Shown here: positions 17,948 through 27,336 of the stretch, one piece after another | Layout of the letters: every line of letters begins with the position of its first letter | Numbering within the stretch: position 1 is the stretch's first letter | From: an uncultured Ruminococcus sp. | GTDB taxonomy: Bacteria > Bacillota > Clostridia > Oscillospirales > Ruminococcaceae | Direction of reading: 5' to 3' | DNA: 64,000 nt | NCBI GenBank assembly: GCA_947624255.1 | Contig: CANQJO010000003.1 | Span: 121,057-185,056, forward strand | Made by a program: the position numbers and the translations under genes | Notes under the pieces: generated by a model | The model's input: only the letters and a program-made list of their open reading frames with translations | What the model was told of the DNA's origin: nothing | Databases searched by the model: none

Positions 17948-19299
17948 CTTTCAGAAAGCGGGATATACTCTCTCTCTTTGGCGACAGCCTTGTATGCCGG
18001 ACGGATTATCCTGCTGCTGGTGAGGATCTCCTCCATACGGTGGGCAGCCCAGCCGGACATTCTTGCCACGGCAAACAGCGGAGTAAAGAGATCGTCCGAG
18101 ATACCAAGCATTCTGTATACAAGACCGGAGTACATATCCACATTGGCGCACATGGTCTTTTCGCTGCCCTTGACCTGGCGGAAGACTTCGGGCGTAAGGC
18201 GTTCGATCGTATCAAGCAGGCGGAATTCAGCCTCGATCTCTTTGCCGGCAGCCAGCTCAAAGGCTTTCTTTTTCAGGATAACGGCACGAGGGTCGGAGAT
18301 AGTATATACGGCATGACCCATACCATAGATGAGTCCCGAGCCGTCATTTGCCTCTTTGCGGATAATTTTTCCGAGATAATCGGCGACTTCGCCCTCGTCT
18401 TCCCAGTTTTTGATATTTGCCTTGCAGTTGTCAAGCATTTTGATGACCTGATGATTAGCTCCGCCGTGACGGTGTCCTTTTAGCGAGCATATCGCTGACG
18501 AATATGCGGAGTAGGGATCTGTTCCGGAGGAGGTCAGGACACGGCAGGTAAATGTTGAGTTATTTCCGCCGCCGTGTTCAGCCTGCAGCATAAGCAGACA
18601 GTCAAGCATCTGCGCCTCCGCACGGCTGTATTTTCTGTCAGGGCGCAGGAGCGAAAGTATACACTGAGCTGTATTCTCATCGTAATCTATGGGATGCATT
18701 ATCATGCTCTTGTTATCGTAGACTCTTTTCTTGACCTGATATGCGCTTGCCATGATGACCGGTAGCTTTGCGATAAGGTTGATAGCGGTCGTCATTTCCT
18801 TTTCGATACCCTTGACCTCGCAGTCCTCATCGTAGGAATAAAGCGCAAGAACCGAACGTGCAAGCTTATTCATGATATTTTTTGACGGAGCTTTCAGTAT
18901 CATATCCTCCACGAAATTGGCAGGAAGATCACGCTGAAGCGAAATAAATGTATTAAAAGATCTCAGTTCCTTTTGAGATGGCAGTCTTCCGAAGAGCAGG
19001 AGGAAGACGGTCTCCTCGAAGCCGAAACGATCCTCTTTTTCGACATTTTCCACAAGATCTGTGATGCTGTAGCCTCTGTAAATGAGCTTTCCGGGGATAG
19101 GCTCGACTTCTCCCTCATTGAGTATGTAGCCGTGGACGTTACATATTTTTGTGATACCTGCAACTACTCCTGTACCGTCGCTGCGGCGCAGTCCTCGATT
19201 AACACGGTATTTTTCGTAGAGCTGCGGCTCTATTGAGGAATTTTCTGTCAGTTCTCTGCATAAATCTGTAATGTTGATGCTTGAAAAAAATGATGGCAT
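17944..19299 (-). CDS. Citrate synthase
   Basis: It condenses acetyl-CoA with oxaloacetate to give citrate, feeding 2-oxoglutarate and glutamate synthesis. Active-site segments are present: AEHGGGNNSTFTCR (first His region), LKGHRHGGANHQV (second His) and GMGHAVYTISDPRA (around the catalytic Asp). I place the start at ATG 19299, with AAGGAG ten bases upstream, rather than the GTG three codons earlier. Length 451 aa is at the long end of bacterial type I-like enzymes. It is the first gene after a perfect promoter and heads the tightly packed run that ends with the dockerin protein. Confidence 0.95.
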   Translation of the reverse strand: MPSFFSSINITDLCRELTENSSIEPQLYEKYRVNRGLRRSDGTGVVAGITKICNVHGYILNEGEVEPIPGKLIYRGYSITDLVENVEKEDRFGFEETVFLLLFGRLPSQKELRSFNTFISLQRDLPANFVEDMILKAPSKNIMNKLARSVLALYSYDEDCEVKGIEKEMTTAINLIAKLPVIMASAYQVKKRVYDNKSMIMHPIDYDENTAQCILSLLRPDRKYSRAEAQMLDCLLMLQAEHGGGNNSTFTCRVLTSSGTDPYSAYSSAICSLKGHRHGGANHQVIKMLDNCKANIKNWEDEGEVADYLGKIIRKEANDGSGLIYGMGHAVYTISDPRAVILKKKAFELAAGKEIEAEFRLLDTIERLTPEVFRQVKGSEKTMCANVDMYSGLVYRMLGISDDLFTPLFAVARMSGWAAHRMEEILTSSRIIRPAYKAVAKEREYIPLSER

Positions 19300-19332
19300 A
19301 ACGATCACACTCCTTATAGAAATTCATATTCA

Positions 19333-19361
19333 ATTATAACACAATTCCTGCGGAATGTCAA
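19333..19361 (-). promoter_or_regulatory. Consensus promoter upstream of citrate synthase
   Basis: Minus-strand TTGACA (19361-19356), a 17-base spacer and TATAAT (19338-19333). It stands at the head of a gene run with overlapping or very short junctions, so it may drive transcription through recA and pgsA. Confidence 0.88.
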
Positions 19362-19400
19362 GGCTTGCAGATCATTTTACTTATCAGGGAGGTTTTTACT

Positions 19401-20477
19401 ATGAAAGCTTATCTTTCGCTCACACTCATACTTGCATTGTCTGTCACTGTGCTGCCGGCAGTACCCGTTTATCTGTCGGGAACGCACCCTCCGGCAAGCA
19501 GCACCTCCTCGCCGGACAACCCTGCCGGGAGTACCGATGCATCGAAAAATAATGAAAGCACCGATAGTGTTTCACAGACGACAGCAGCATCGTCTCAGGC
19601 GGACAGCATTGCCGATCACACCGGAGATCCCTACCATGTCCTTGATGTCTCCACCGGAGAGATACTTGATGTTTCAGAGCGTGACTACGTTATCGGAGCA
19701 GTCTGTGCCGAAATGCCTGCCGCCTTTGAGACGGAGGCTCTGAAAGCTCAGGCAGTGGCAGCTCATACGTATGCCGAGCGTCAGCGTCTGCGTGAGAAGA
19801 CTGCCCCCACTCCTGAGCTTAACGGGGCGGATTTCTCCAACGACACATCAAAGTATCAGGGATATTTCACCGAAGATCAGGCAAAACAATTTTTCGGGGA
19901 GAATTTCGACGAATACTACAAAAAAATAAGCAGCGCCGTTGATGAGGTGCTGCCGTATATGATAACGTATAATGAGGAGCCGGTCATTTCGGCATTTCAC
20001 TCCATGTCATCGGGAAAGACCGAAAGTGCCGAAAATGCGTGGGGTGCGGCTGTGGAGTATCTTGTTCCGGTAGACAGCTCCTATGATCTTGACGCTCCCA
20101 AATACCGTGAGGAGGTCACGTATGAAAGTGATGTCCTGAAAAACAAGCTCGAAACAGCTTTTCCGGGCATAGTGCTGGGAGCTGACATCGCTTCATGGAT
20201 AAATATAGCATCTGTATCTGATTCGGGAACGGTGCTCTCCGTTTCTGTGGGAGACAGGACACTCACGGGAAACGATGTCCGCACTGCGCTTGCACTGCGT
20301 TCAGCCTGCTTTGAGGTGAGTGCTTCGGACAGCAGTGTGACGTTCACCACACGGGGATACGGTCACGGTGTGGGAATGAGCCAGTACGGAGCCAATGCTA
20401 TGGCAGCCGAGGGCAAAAGCTGGAGGGATATCCTTGAGCATTATTATCCGGAAACAAAGATAGAGGAGATCAGGTGA
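19401..20477 (+). CDS. SpoIID/LytB-family protein
   Basis: A secreted or membrane-anchored protein of the SpoIID/LytB family; SpoIID is the lytic transglycosylase that thins septal peptidoglycan during engulfment. After an N-terminal hydrophobic segment and a Ser/Thr/Asp-rich linker, the family core begins with VIGAVCAEMPAAFETEALKA (residues about 98-117) and the AVAAHTYAERQ stretch. It ends with GYGHGVGMSQYGANAMA and ILEHYYPETKI. The glutamate in AEMP is the expected catalytic residue. I place the start at ATG 19401 behind AGGGAGG, shorter than the longest frame (358 aa). It may be SpoIID itself or a paralogue; no spoIIQ or spoIIIA genes are nearby. Confidence 0.88.
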   Translation: MKAYLSLTLILALSVTVLPAVPVYLSGTHPPASSTSSPDNPAGSTDASKNNESTDSVSQTTAASSQADSIADHTGDPYHVLDVSTGEILDVSERDYVIGAVCAEMPAAFETEALKAQAVAAHTYAERQRLREKTAPTPELNGADFSNDTSKYQGYFTEDQAKQFFGENFDEYYKKISSAVDEVLPYMITYNEEPVISAFHSMSSGKTESAENAWGAAVEYLVPVDSSYDLDAPKYREEVTYESDVLKNKLETAFPGIVLGADIASWINIASVSDSGTVLSVSVGDRTLTGNDVRTALALRSACFEVSASDSSVTFTTRGYGHGVGMSQYGANAMAAEGKSWRDILEHYYPETKIEEIR

Positions 20478-21408
20478 ACTGCATCGCTCCGGTCTTCTCC
20501 ATCATGGTGAGGAGCGTAAACCGAGCCTCGTCACGGCATTCCGGCTTTGCCATGTAGTACATATACGTCTCCAGAACGTTGACTTTTCCGGCAGTACGTC
20601 CCTCTATCTTGAACTGTTCAAATCCCATGGGAACGTACTTCTCCCAGATGTCATCGGGAGAGATGTGGGTTTTCAGATCCCTGATCTGGAAAAGTCCTCT
20701 CTTTGCGAACTGACAGCTCCTGAAATTTTCGGGATCATGAGCGGCATGGTCGAAGGGTACATTCGGGTGACGCTTGATGTGCTCACAGAAGGCTATCTGC
20801 TGCTGACCGATAGATTCATAGTGCCTTGCTCTCACGGGACACTCCGGCTGACAGCAGGCATTCACGAGAAATTCAAGATCCTTTTTACGTGGGAGCTTTT
20901 CGAGAATGTCGAATTTGTTGTTGAGATCGTAATCCACCACAACGATATGATAATCCTTTTCCAACTCTGCGGTGAGAGCCTCTGCCGAGTCAAGCCTTTT
21001 GCAGGTAGAGCTTGTGAGCTTGTATTTCGGGAAATTCCGCCGCAGGTAATTTTCAAGGCATTCAGACACAACGATAGCTTCATTCAGACCGTTGTTTGCG
21101 AGATTGAGTATCATGTTGCAGCGTTCATCGCTCAGGTGTTTTTTCTCTAAGACAGGATTTGTGAACGTAAAGCGCAGAGGTATACCACGCTCATTGAAGA
21201 TCTTGATAACGCTTTTGATGAAATTCTTGTCAGTCATACCGCCCTGTGGTCTTCCGCCGTTCCAGAGGCAGGGAGGAAATACACCGTAAAAGGAAGCTAT
21301 CTCCACGCCCTCACGGAAGTATTCGGGGTGATTTTTCAGAAGATCTGCAAAAAGCAGATTGAGTTTGAAGTTTCCGGAAAAATCCGGAAGATGAAAACGA
21401 ACTCTCAT
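20470..21408 (-). CDS. Cysteine-containing protein of unknown function (U32-like?)
   Basis: I place the start at ATG 21408 because AAAGGAG lies nine bases upstream; longer frames run into hydE. The 312-aa product is soluble and alternates beta and alpha segments in a TIM-barrel-like way (VEIASFYG, IPLRFTFTNP, NEAIVVSECLENYL, HIVVVDYDL). A cluster of cysteines in the second half (NACCQPECP, then FCEHIK and SCQFAKRG) could ligate an iron-sulfur cluster. The layout recalls peptidase U32/UbiU-like proteins, but the match is only general, so I do not assign a function. It is coupled to hydE and overlaps the SpoIID gene tail-to-tail by eight bases with no terminator between. Confidence 0.6.
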   Translation of the reverse strand: MRVRFHLPDFSGNFKLNLLFADLLKNHPEYFREGVEIASFYGVFPPCLWNGGRPQGGMTDKNFIKSVIKIFNERGIPLRFTFTNPVLEKKHLSDERCNMILNLANNGLNEAIVVSECLENYLRRNFPKYKLTSSTCKRLDSAEALTAELEKDYHIVVVDYDLNNKFDILEKLPRKKDLEFLVNACCQPECPVRARHYESIGQQQIAFCEHIKRHPNVPFDHAAHDPENFRSCQFAKRGLFQIRDLKTHISPDDIWEKYVPMGFEQFKIEGRTAGKVNVLETYMYYMAKPECRDEARFTLLTMMEKTGAMQFT

Positions 21409-21437
21409 TATTATGAACTCCTTTATGGGCATTATCC

Positions 21438-22478
21438 TTATTTTTCTATGCAGTCTCCTCGTTCGGCGGATACAAAATATCCTGCGCTTTCGATGCGTCT
21501 TTGAAGACAGCCCCGGCATTCGGCAGCCTCTTCGCCGGTGCAGATCTTATTGTCATAGAGATCGTATTTTTTTCTGACTCTGACCGGAGAGAGATTGGGC
21601 ATCACCACGTTGCAGCCTGTTTTCAGTCCCTGCTCACGTCCGGTCGGAGAGATCGTACCCAGTGCCGTAGTTGCCGGGAGCAGTACATTCGGGAACATGA
21701 GCCTGAGTAATCCCAAAAGCCGCAGCGTCAGCTCAAGAGTGCCTCCCCTCTCGTTTGCAAAGGGAGTGCAGTGATGCGGTACAAACGGACCGATCCCGAT
21801 CATATGCGGACGCAGCTCTTCAAGAAAGCGCAGATCGGCGATAAGGTCAGAGACAGTCTGACCGGGTGCGCCCACCATGAAGCCTGCGCCTACCTGATAT
21901 CCAAGCTCACGGAGAGTGAAGAGACAATTTTTTCTGTTGCTCAGACTCATCTCTGACGGGTGAAGACTTCTGTACAGCCGTTCTGATGCAGCCTCGTGGC
22001 GCAGGAGATACCTGTCCGCACCGGCATTTTTCATGCGCTGATAGCTTTCCCGTGAGCGTTCGCCGAGGGAAAGCGTTATTGCACAGTCGGGGTAGAGCCT
22101 GCGTATCTCCGATATGATACCGCACATCACATCATCGGTGAAATACGGATCTTCGCCGCCTTGAAGAACGAACGTCCTGAATCCGAGTTCATATCCCTGC
22201 TGACAGCATGAGAGGATATCCTCTTTGGAGAGGCGGTAACGCTCAGCCTCGGAATTTCCGCATCGTATACCGCAGTAAAGACAGTTGTTTTTACAACAGC
22301 TTGATATCTCTATAAGACCCCGGAGAAAGACTTTTTTCCCGTAGTACCGCTGTCTCATACTGTCGGCACGGCTTCGCAGGAGATCGGCAGTCTCCTTGTC
22401 ATCAGCCGCTATAAGAGCGGCAAGCTCGCTGTCGGAGAGCCTTTCACCGCAGTAAAGACGATCAACAAGTTCGGTCAT
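21438..22478 (-). CDS. hydE: [FeFe]-hydrogenase maturase HydE-like radical SAM enzyme
   Basis: HydE is a radical-SAM enzyme acting on a cysteine-derived complex during assembly of the hydrogenase H-cluster. The radical-SAM triad is CKNNCLYC near residues 62-69, followed by FVLQGGEDPYF (SAM-binding GGE) and the BioB/HydE barrel segments GFMVGAPGQT, FVPHHCTPFAN and LPATTALGT. Length 346 aa is typical. A late cysteine pair (ECRGC) near residue 326 is common in the family. hydF, hydG and the hydrogenase genes are not in this window. The gene follows nadA with no gap. Confidence 0.88.
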   Translation of the reverse strand: MTELVDRLYCGERLSDSELAALIAADDKETADLLRSRADSMRQRYYGKKVFLRGLIEISSCCKNNCLYCGIRCGNSEAERYRLSKEDILSCCQQGYELGFRTFVLQGGEDPYFTDDVMCGIISEIRRLYPDCAITLSLGERSRESYQRMKNAGADRYLLRHEAASERLYRSLHPSEMSLSNRKNCLFTLRELGYQVGAGFMVGAPGQTVSDLIADLRFLEELRPHMIGIGPFVPHHCTPFANERGGTLELTLRLLGLLRLMFPNVLLPATTALGTISPTGREQGLKTGCNVVMPNLSPVRVRKKYDLYDNKICTGEEAAECRGCLQRRIESAGYFVSAERGDCIEK

Positions 22479-22479
22479 A

Positions 22480-23397
22480 TTATCCGCCCAGCCTTATCAT
22501 TTCGTCAATGCATTTTCTTGCGGCGGCGATCAGTGCATCGTCCATGATGATCTCCTCGCCGCTCCTGCCTGTGAGAGCATTGTAAACATCGGGCAGTGTT
22601 GTGAGCTTCATATTGCGGCAGACAAGATTTTTCGTCAGAGGATAGAACATCTTGTCGGGGCAGTCGTATTGCAGATGCTCTGAAATGGAATTTTCTGTGC
22701 CGATAATGAACTCTTTGGCATCTGATTTTTTTGCATACTCCATGATTCCCGATGTAGAGCCGACATAATCCGCAAGCTCCACCACACCGGGAACGCACTC
22801 CGGGTGAACGAGGAGCAGCGCATCGGGGTGCTCATTTTTTGCGGCGAGAGCCTCTTTGGGGGTAACTGCCGCATGAGTCGGACAGCCGCCCTGAAGCAGC
22901 TTTATGTCCTTTTCCGGAACGTTCCGGCGGATATAGTCTCCCAGATTGCAGTCCGGAATAAAAAGAATTTTATCGCTGTCAAGAGCTCTCACGATTTTCA
23001 ATGCGCTGGAGGAGGTCACACATACATCGCAGACCGTTTTAAGCTCTGCCGTTGTGTTCACATAGGCGACCACAACACGCTCAGGATCTGATGCCTTCAC
23101 GGCGGAGATCATTTCAGCGTCCATCTGTTCAGCCATGGGACAGCCGGCGTCCTTGTGCGAGAGGATCACACGCTTATCCGGCGAGAGTATCTTGGCAGTC
23201 TCAGCCATAAATCTCACACCGCAGAAAAGAATATTTTTTGAAGTCGTATTTTTTGCATCAACGCTCAGCTTGTAGCTGTCGCCGGTAAAGTCTGCTATCT
23301 CCACGATCTCCCTTGCCTGATAGCTGTGGGCAAGAATGACCGTATCGGTCTCTTTTTTCAGCCGGAGTATTTTTTCCTGCAATTCTTTGATATTCAT
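22480..23397 (-). CDS. nadA: Quinolinate synthase NadA
   Basis: NadA condenses iminoaspartate with dihydroxyacetone phosphate to quinolinate for NAD synthesis, using an oxygen-sensitive [4Fe-4S] cluster. The three cluster cysteines are in FCGVRFMAETAK, GGCPTHAAVTP-flanking and HPECVPGV contexts, and the conserved YVNTTAELK and YVGSTSGIMEYAKKS motifs are present. I place the start at ATG 23397 behind GAGGG; this gives 305 aa, the usual size. nadB and nadC are not in the window, so either they lie elsewhere or iminoaspartate comes from another oxidase or dehydrogenase. Confidence 0.94.
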   Translation of the reverse strand: MNIKELQEKILRLKKETDTVILAHSYQAREIVEIADFTGDSYKLSVDAKNTTSKNILFCGVRFMAETAKILSPDKRVILSHKDAGCPMAEQMDAEMISAVKASDPERVVVAYVNTTAELKTVCDVCVTSSSALKIVRALDSDKILFIPDCNLGDYIRRNVPEKDIKLLQGGCPTHAAVTPKEALAAKNEHPDALLLVHPECVPGVVELADYVGSTSGIMEYAKKSDAKEFIIGTENSISEHLQYDCPDKMFYPLTKNLVCRNMKLTTLPDVYNALTGRSGEEIIMDDALIAAARKCIDEMIRLGG

Positions 23398-23413
23398 GAT
23401 AAACCCTCTGAGA

Positions 23414-23785
23414 TCATATCTCTGCGATGACTTCCACCTCAGCCAGTACACCCTTTGGAAGTGTCTTCACTGCCACGCAGCTTCTTGCCGGCAGAGAGGT
23501 GAAATATTTTCCGTAGATCTCGTTGAAAGCGGCGAAATCATTCATATCCGCAAGAAAGCAGGTGGTCTTCACTGCCTTGTCAAAGGAGCTTCCCACTGCT
23601 CTGAGCACTTCGCCGAGATTTTTCATGATCTGCTCTGTCTGTCCCTGTATATCCTGAGCCTCTACCGTATTTGTTTCGGGAACGATAGCGATCTGACCGG
23701 AGGTATATACCAATCCTCCCGAAACAACAGCCTGTGAGTACGGACCTACAGCGGCAGGAGCTTTATCAGTGTGAATTTTTTTCAT
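23414..23785 (-). CDS. ridA: RidA-family enamine/imine deaminase
   Basis: RidA hydrolyses the reactive 2-aminoacrylate and 2-aminocrotonate released by PLP enzymes such as threonine dehydratase. The 123-aa protein has the family signatures GPYSQAV near the N-terminus, YTSGQIA, and the active-site arginine segment RSCVAVKTLPKG. I place the start at ATG 23785 behind AAAGGAA. It lies 14 bases downstream of the threonine dehydratase gene, the enzyme whose by-product it removes. Confidence 0.94.
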   Translation of the reverse strand: MKKIHTDKAPAAVGPYSQAVVSGGLVYTSGQIAIVPETNTVEAQDIQGQTEQIMKNLGEVLRAVGSSFDKAVKTTCFLADMNDFAAFNEIYGKYFTSLPARSCVAVKTLPKGVLAEVEVIAEI

Positions 23786-23799
23786 GATGAACATTCCTT

Positions 23800-24999
23800 T
23801 CAATCGTTTACTATTGAGAATCCGTTATCTTTCAGAGCTTTGCGGATCTCTTCAATGTGTTCGTAATTCCTTGTTTCAAGGACGATGCGCAGATAGCAGC
23901 CGTTTACTGCCGAGCCCTCGTTTGCACGTTCATGGTGAATTGAGGTAACATTGCCTCCCAGATCGGCGATGATGCGTGAAACGTCCATGAGCTGACCGGG
24001 CTTGTCGATAAGCTCTATCATCATTGAGCAGTTTCTTCCCGACATGAGAAGACCTCTTTTGATAACTCTCGAGAGGATCGTAACATCAATGTTTCCTCCT
24101 GACAGCAGACAAACTGTCTTTTTGCCCTTGATCGGGACTTTGTTGAACATTGCCGCTGCCACGGAAACAGCGCCCGCTCCCTCGGTGACGAGTTTCTGCT
24201 GCTCCATGAGAGCAAGTATTGCGGCAGAGATCTCGTCATCGCTGACAGTGACTATCTCGTCAACATATTCCGAAATGAGACTGAATGTATTCTCACCCGG
24301 CTCTTTCACGGCGATACCGTCAGCAATGGTGGATACACTGTCAAGACATTCGATCTTGCCGTCTTTCACGGAGTTGTACATACTGGGAGCGCCTGCCGCC
24401 TGTACGCCGTACACCTTGATATTCGGGTTAAGGCTTTTTATTGCGAAAGCAACTCCCGAGATAAGTCCGCCTCCGCCTATCGGAACGATAACGCAGTCCA
24501 TATCGGGGACTTGTTCGATAAGCTCCAGACCGATAGTTCCCTGACCGGCGATAACGTCCTCATCATCAAAGGGGTGAATGAAGGTGTATCCCAGTTCGTC
24601 ACGCTGCCTGAGAGCCTCCTGATAAGCGTCATCGTAAACGCCCTTTACGAGACAGACCTCCGCACCGTAGCTTTTTGTAGCCTCCACCTTTGAGATAGGT
24701 GCGCCGTCAGGAAGACATATCACCGATCTGATGCCGTTTTTTGCCGCAGCAAGAGCAACTCCCTGAGCGTGATTTCCGGCGGAGCAGGCTATAACTCCCT
24801 TTGCCTTTTCGTCCGCAGAGAGCTGTGACATCCTGTAGTATGCTCCTCTGACCTTGAAAGAGCCTGTTATCTGTAGATTTTCCGTTTTGAGATATATCTC
24901 TGATCCGGGATTTATCTTTGGCGCATGAATGACGTCCGTTTCACGAATTACCTGTTTCAGGATATATTTTGCGTGATATATTTTATCAAGTGTAAGCAT
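23800..24999 (-). CDS. ilvA: Threonine dehydratase with C-terminal ACT domain
   Basis: It deaminates threonine to 2-oxobutyrate, the isoleucine precursor. The PLP lysine is in TGSFKVRGAYY (near residue 50), the phosphate-binding glycine loop is PIGGGGLISG, and the SAGNHAQGVAL motif is conserved. A single ACT-like domain at about residues 325-399 (MIELIDKPGQLMDVSRII) could mediate feedback. I place the start at ATG 24999, after GAAGGGTGG; length is 399 aa, like the short Firmicute enzymes. It sits in the ilv/leu run with ridA downstream, which favours the biosynthetic role over threonine catabolism. Confidence 0.92.
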   Translation of the reverse strand: MLTLDKIYHAKYILKQVIRETDVIHAPKINPGSEIYLKTENLQITGSFKVRGAYYRMSQLSADEKAKGVIACSAGNHAQGVALAAAKNGIRSVICLPDGAPISKVEATKSYGAEVCLVKGVYDDAYQEALRQRDELGYTFIHPFDDEDVIAGQGTIGLELIEQVPDMDCVIVPIGGGGLISGVAFAIKSLNPNIKVYGVQAAGAPSMYNSVKDGKIECLDSVSTIADGIAVKEPGENTFSLISEYVDEIVTVSDDEISAAILALMEQQKLVTEGAGAVSVAAAMFNKVPIKGKKTVCLLSGGNIDVTILSRVIKRGLLMSGRNCSMMIELIDKPGQLMDVSRIIADLGGNVTSIHHERANEGSAVNGCYLRIVLETRNYEHIEEIRKALKDNGFSIVND

Positions 25000-25012
25000 T
25001 CTGAACCACCCT

Positions 25013-26221
25013 TCAGTCGGAATCATGCTTTTCAGCAAGTAATGTGTCAATAAGCTGCCTTGCCGTTCTCGGAGAGCGTCCGCTGCCCTGAGCCGCAAAC
25101 TGTTCAGCCCTGAGAGCAAGCTCCTCCCGGGGCATCTCCAGCCCCTTGAGAGCGGCTATCTCTGAGGCGATAGCAATATAAGACTTTTTATCGGGACGGC
25201 TGAAATTAACTCTCAGACCGAATCTTGCCGCAAGAGAAAGCGTCTCCTGCATAGTATCGTTGCGGTGGATATCGTCGCCCTCTCTGTCGGAGAAACGCTC
25301 ACGGACAAGGTGACGGCGGTTGCTTGTAGCGTATATCACCGTATTGTCGGCACGTGCGGAGACAGAGCCTTCAAGTGCAGCCTTTAGTGTGCCGAAGCAG
25401 TCCTCACCTGCATCGAAGCTGAGATCGTCAATAAATATGATGAATTTCAGCGGATTGCCGGCTATTTCGTCAATAATGGCAGGAATATCCTTTAACTGCT
25501 CCTTTGTTATCTCAATGAGACGCAGTCCCCTGTCGGCAAGCTCATTCAGAACGGCTTTGACCGTCGAGGATTTTCCTGTTCCGGCATCGCCGTAAAGGAG
25601 CACATTCTGAGCCGGTCTGCCCTCAATGAGTGCGAGAGTATTATCCAGCACCTCACGCCTTTCACGCTCATAGCCGAAAAGCTCCGGAAGCCGCTGTCTG
25701 TCGGGAAATTTCACGGGAGTGATCTTTCCGTCATTCATGGTAAACATACTGTACCTTGCATACTGACCGTAGCCGTGTCTGTGAGCAAGATCCAGCCGTT
25801 CAAAATAGCTTCCGGCAATGTCAACGGGTGAATTTGTCCACTCGGGAAGAAATCCGTCATAATCGAGATCTTCCGTAATATCCGCAGGTGTCAGCTCCGA
25901 AAGCTCCTGAAAGAACCGCAGCTCGTTTATGAGACATTCAGTCATTTCCTTTGGGACAGCTTCGCCCTTTGCTGATTTTCTGATATAAAAATTATCGCAT
26001 TCGAGAACGGCTTTAAGGATATGCTTACTTATGTCGGCAGATCCCGTTTCGTACAGTGAAGAAACAACATCGCAGTAATGCGTTATAAAATTTGCGGTAT
26101 CATCCGTATCAGCCGAAAAAAGATACATCAGATCGCTTATGACCTTATCCTTGCCCGTTTCACGAAGAATAACGACAGAATTTCGCTTCAGGGCAAGAGC
26201 TTCGAGCTTTTTACTTTGCAT
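25013..26221 (-). CDS. DUF815-family AAA ATPase
   Basis: A 402-aa protein of the DUF815 ATPase family. Walker A is LYGDAGTGKSSTVKA (residues about 213-227), Walker B is FIIFIDDLSFDAGED, and a TSNRRHLVRERF sensor-1/arginine region follows. The N-terminal 200 residues are helical and poorly conserved. The start overlaps the leuB stop (TGATG). The function is unknown; nothing in the sequence ties it to leucine synthesis beyond position. Confidence 0.85.
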   Translation of the reverse strand: MQSKKLEALALKRNSVVILRETGKDKVISDLMYLFSADTDDTANFITHYCDVVSSLYETGSADISKHILKAVLECDNFYIRKSAKGEAVPKEMTECLINELRFFQELSELTPADITEDLDYDGFLPEWTNSPVDIAGSYFERLDLAHRHGYGQYARYSMFTMNDGKITPVKFPDRQRLPELFGYERERREVLDNTLALIEGRPAQNVLLYGDAGTGKSSTVKAVLNELADRGLRLIEITKEQLKDIPAIIDEIAGNPLKFIIFIDDLSFDAGEDCFGTLKAALEGSVSARADNTVIYATSNRRHLVRERFSDREGDDIHRNDTMQETLSLAARFGLRVNFSRPDKKSYIAIASEIAALKGLEMPREELALRAEQFAAQGSGRSPRTARQLIDTLLAEKHDSD

Positions 26222-27294
26222 CACAGCTCACCGAGGATCTTTTCCGTCATAGCTGCACAGCCGATCGCAGCAGCACCGGAGTCTCCGACGATATCGGCAG
26301 TGCGGAATCCCTTTTCCAGAACACGGTCAACGGCATTTTCGATAGCGTCAGCCTCATCTGCAAGACCAAAGGAATAACGCAGCATCATTGCCGCTGAGAG
26401 GACTGTCGCAATGGGATTTGCCTTGTCCTGACCTGCAATGTCGGGTGCTGAACCGTGGATAGGCTCGTACATTCCTCTTGTGGTGTCTCCGAGTGATGCG
26501 GAGGCAAGCATACCGATAGAGCCTGTTATCTGAGATGCCTCATCGGAGAGGATATCTCCGAACATATTGGAGGTGACGATAACGTCAAACTGCCGAGGAT
26601 CTCTCACAAGCTGCATAGCGGCATTATCGACCAGCATATCACTGTACTGTACATCGGGATACTCCTTAGCCAGTTCGTGCATGATCTTTCTCCACAGGCG
26701 TGAAGTTTCAAGAACGTTTGCCTTGTCGATGCTTACGACACGCTTGTTTCTTTTCATAGCCGTTTCAAATGCAACACGCCCGATACGCTTGATCTCGGTG
26801 ATGCTGTAAGCCTCGGTATCGAAAGCCTCCTCGCCGAATTTTCCCTGACGGTATCCCCGCTCACCGAAGTAGATACCTCCCGTGAGTTCACGCACTATCA
26901 TGATATCGAATCCCTCGCCCACGATCTCATCTTTGAGGGGAGAGGCACTTCTCAGGGCAGGATAGAGCTTGGCAGGGCGCAGATTTGTGAAAAGTCCCAA
27001 AGCCGAGCGTATGCCGAGCAGAGCCTTTTCGGGACGCTTATCGCCGGGCATATCGTCCCATTTCGGACCTCCCACCGCACCGAGGAGCACACTGTCACTC
27101 GCAAGGCAGCCGTCAACAGTTTCCTTGGGGAGAGGTTCTCCTGCGGCATCAATGGCGCAGCCGCCGATGAGGTAGGGTGTAAAATTGAATTTATGACCGA
27201 ATTTTTCAGCCGTTTTTTCAAGCACGGCAACGGCGCTGTCAACGATCTCAGGACCTATGCCGTCGCCTTTAAGTAAAGCGATGTTGTATTCCAT
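26221..27294 (-). CDS. leuB: 3-isopropylmalate dehydrogenase
   Basis: It oxidises and decarboxylates 3-isopropylmalate to 2-oxoisocaproate with NAD. Conserved segments include [12 protein letters not shown], the [11 protein letters not shown] substrate-binding loop, the metal-binding [12 protein letters not shown] and [13 protein letters not shown], and the NAD-site [12 protein letters not shown]. Length 357 aa is standard. It starts behind AAAGGAG, 42 bases after leuD. Confidence 0.96.
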   Translation of the reverse strand: MEYNIALLKGDGIGPEIVDSAVAVLEKTAEKFGHKFNFTPYLIGGCAIDAAGEPLPKETVDGCLASDSVLLGAVGGPKWDDMPGDKRPEKALLGIRSALGLFTNLRPAKLYPALRSASPLKDEIVGEGFDIMIVRELTGGIYFGERGYRQGKFGEEAFDTEAYSITEIKRIGRVAFETAMKRNKRVVSIDKANVLETSRLWRKIMHELAKEYPDVQYSDMLVDNAAMQLVRDPRQFDVIVTSNMFGDILSDEASQITGSIGMLASASLGDTTRGMYEPIHGSAPDIAGQDKANPIATVLSAAMMLRYSFGLADEADAIENAVDRVLEKGFRTADIVGDSGAAAIGCAAMTEKILGEL

Positions 27295-27336
27295 TTTGAT
27301 AAGTTCTCCTTTTTTGAAGTCAGTGCAGCACTGTCA

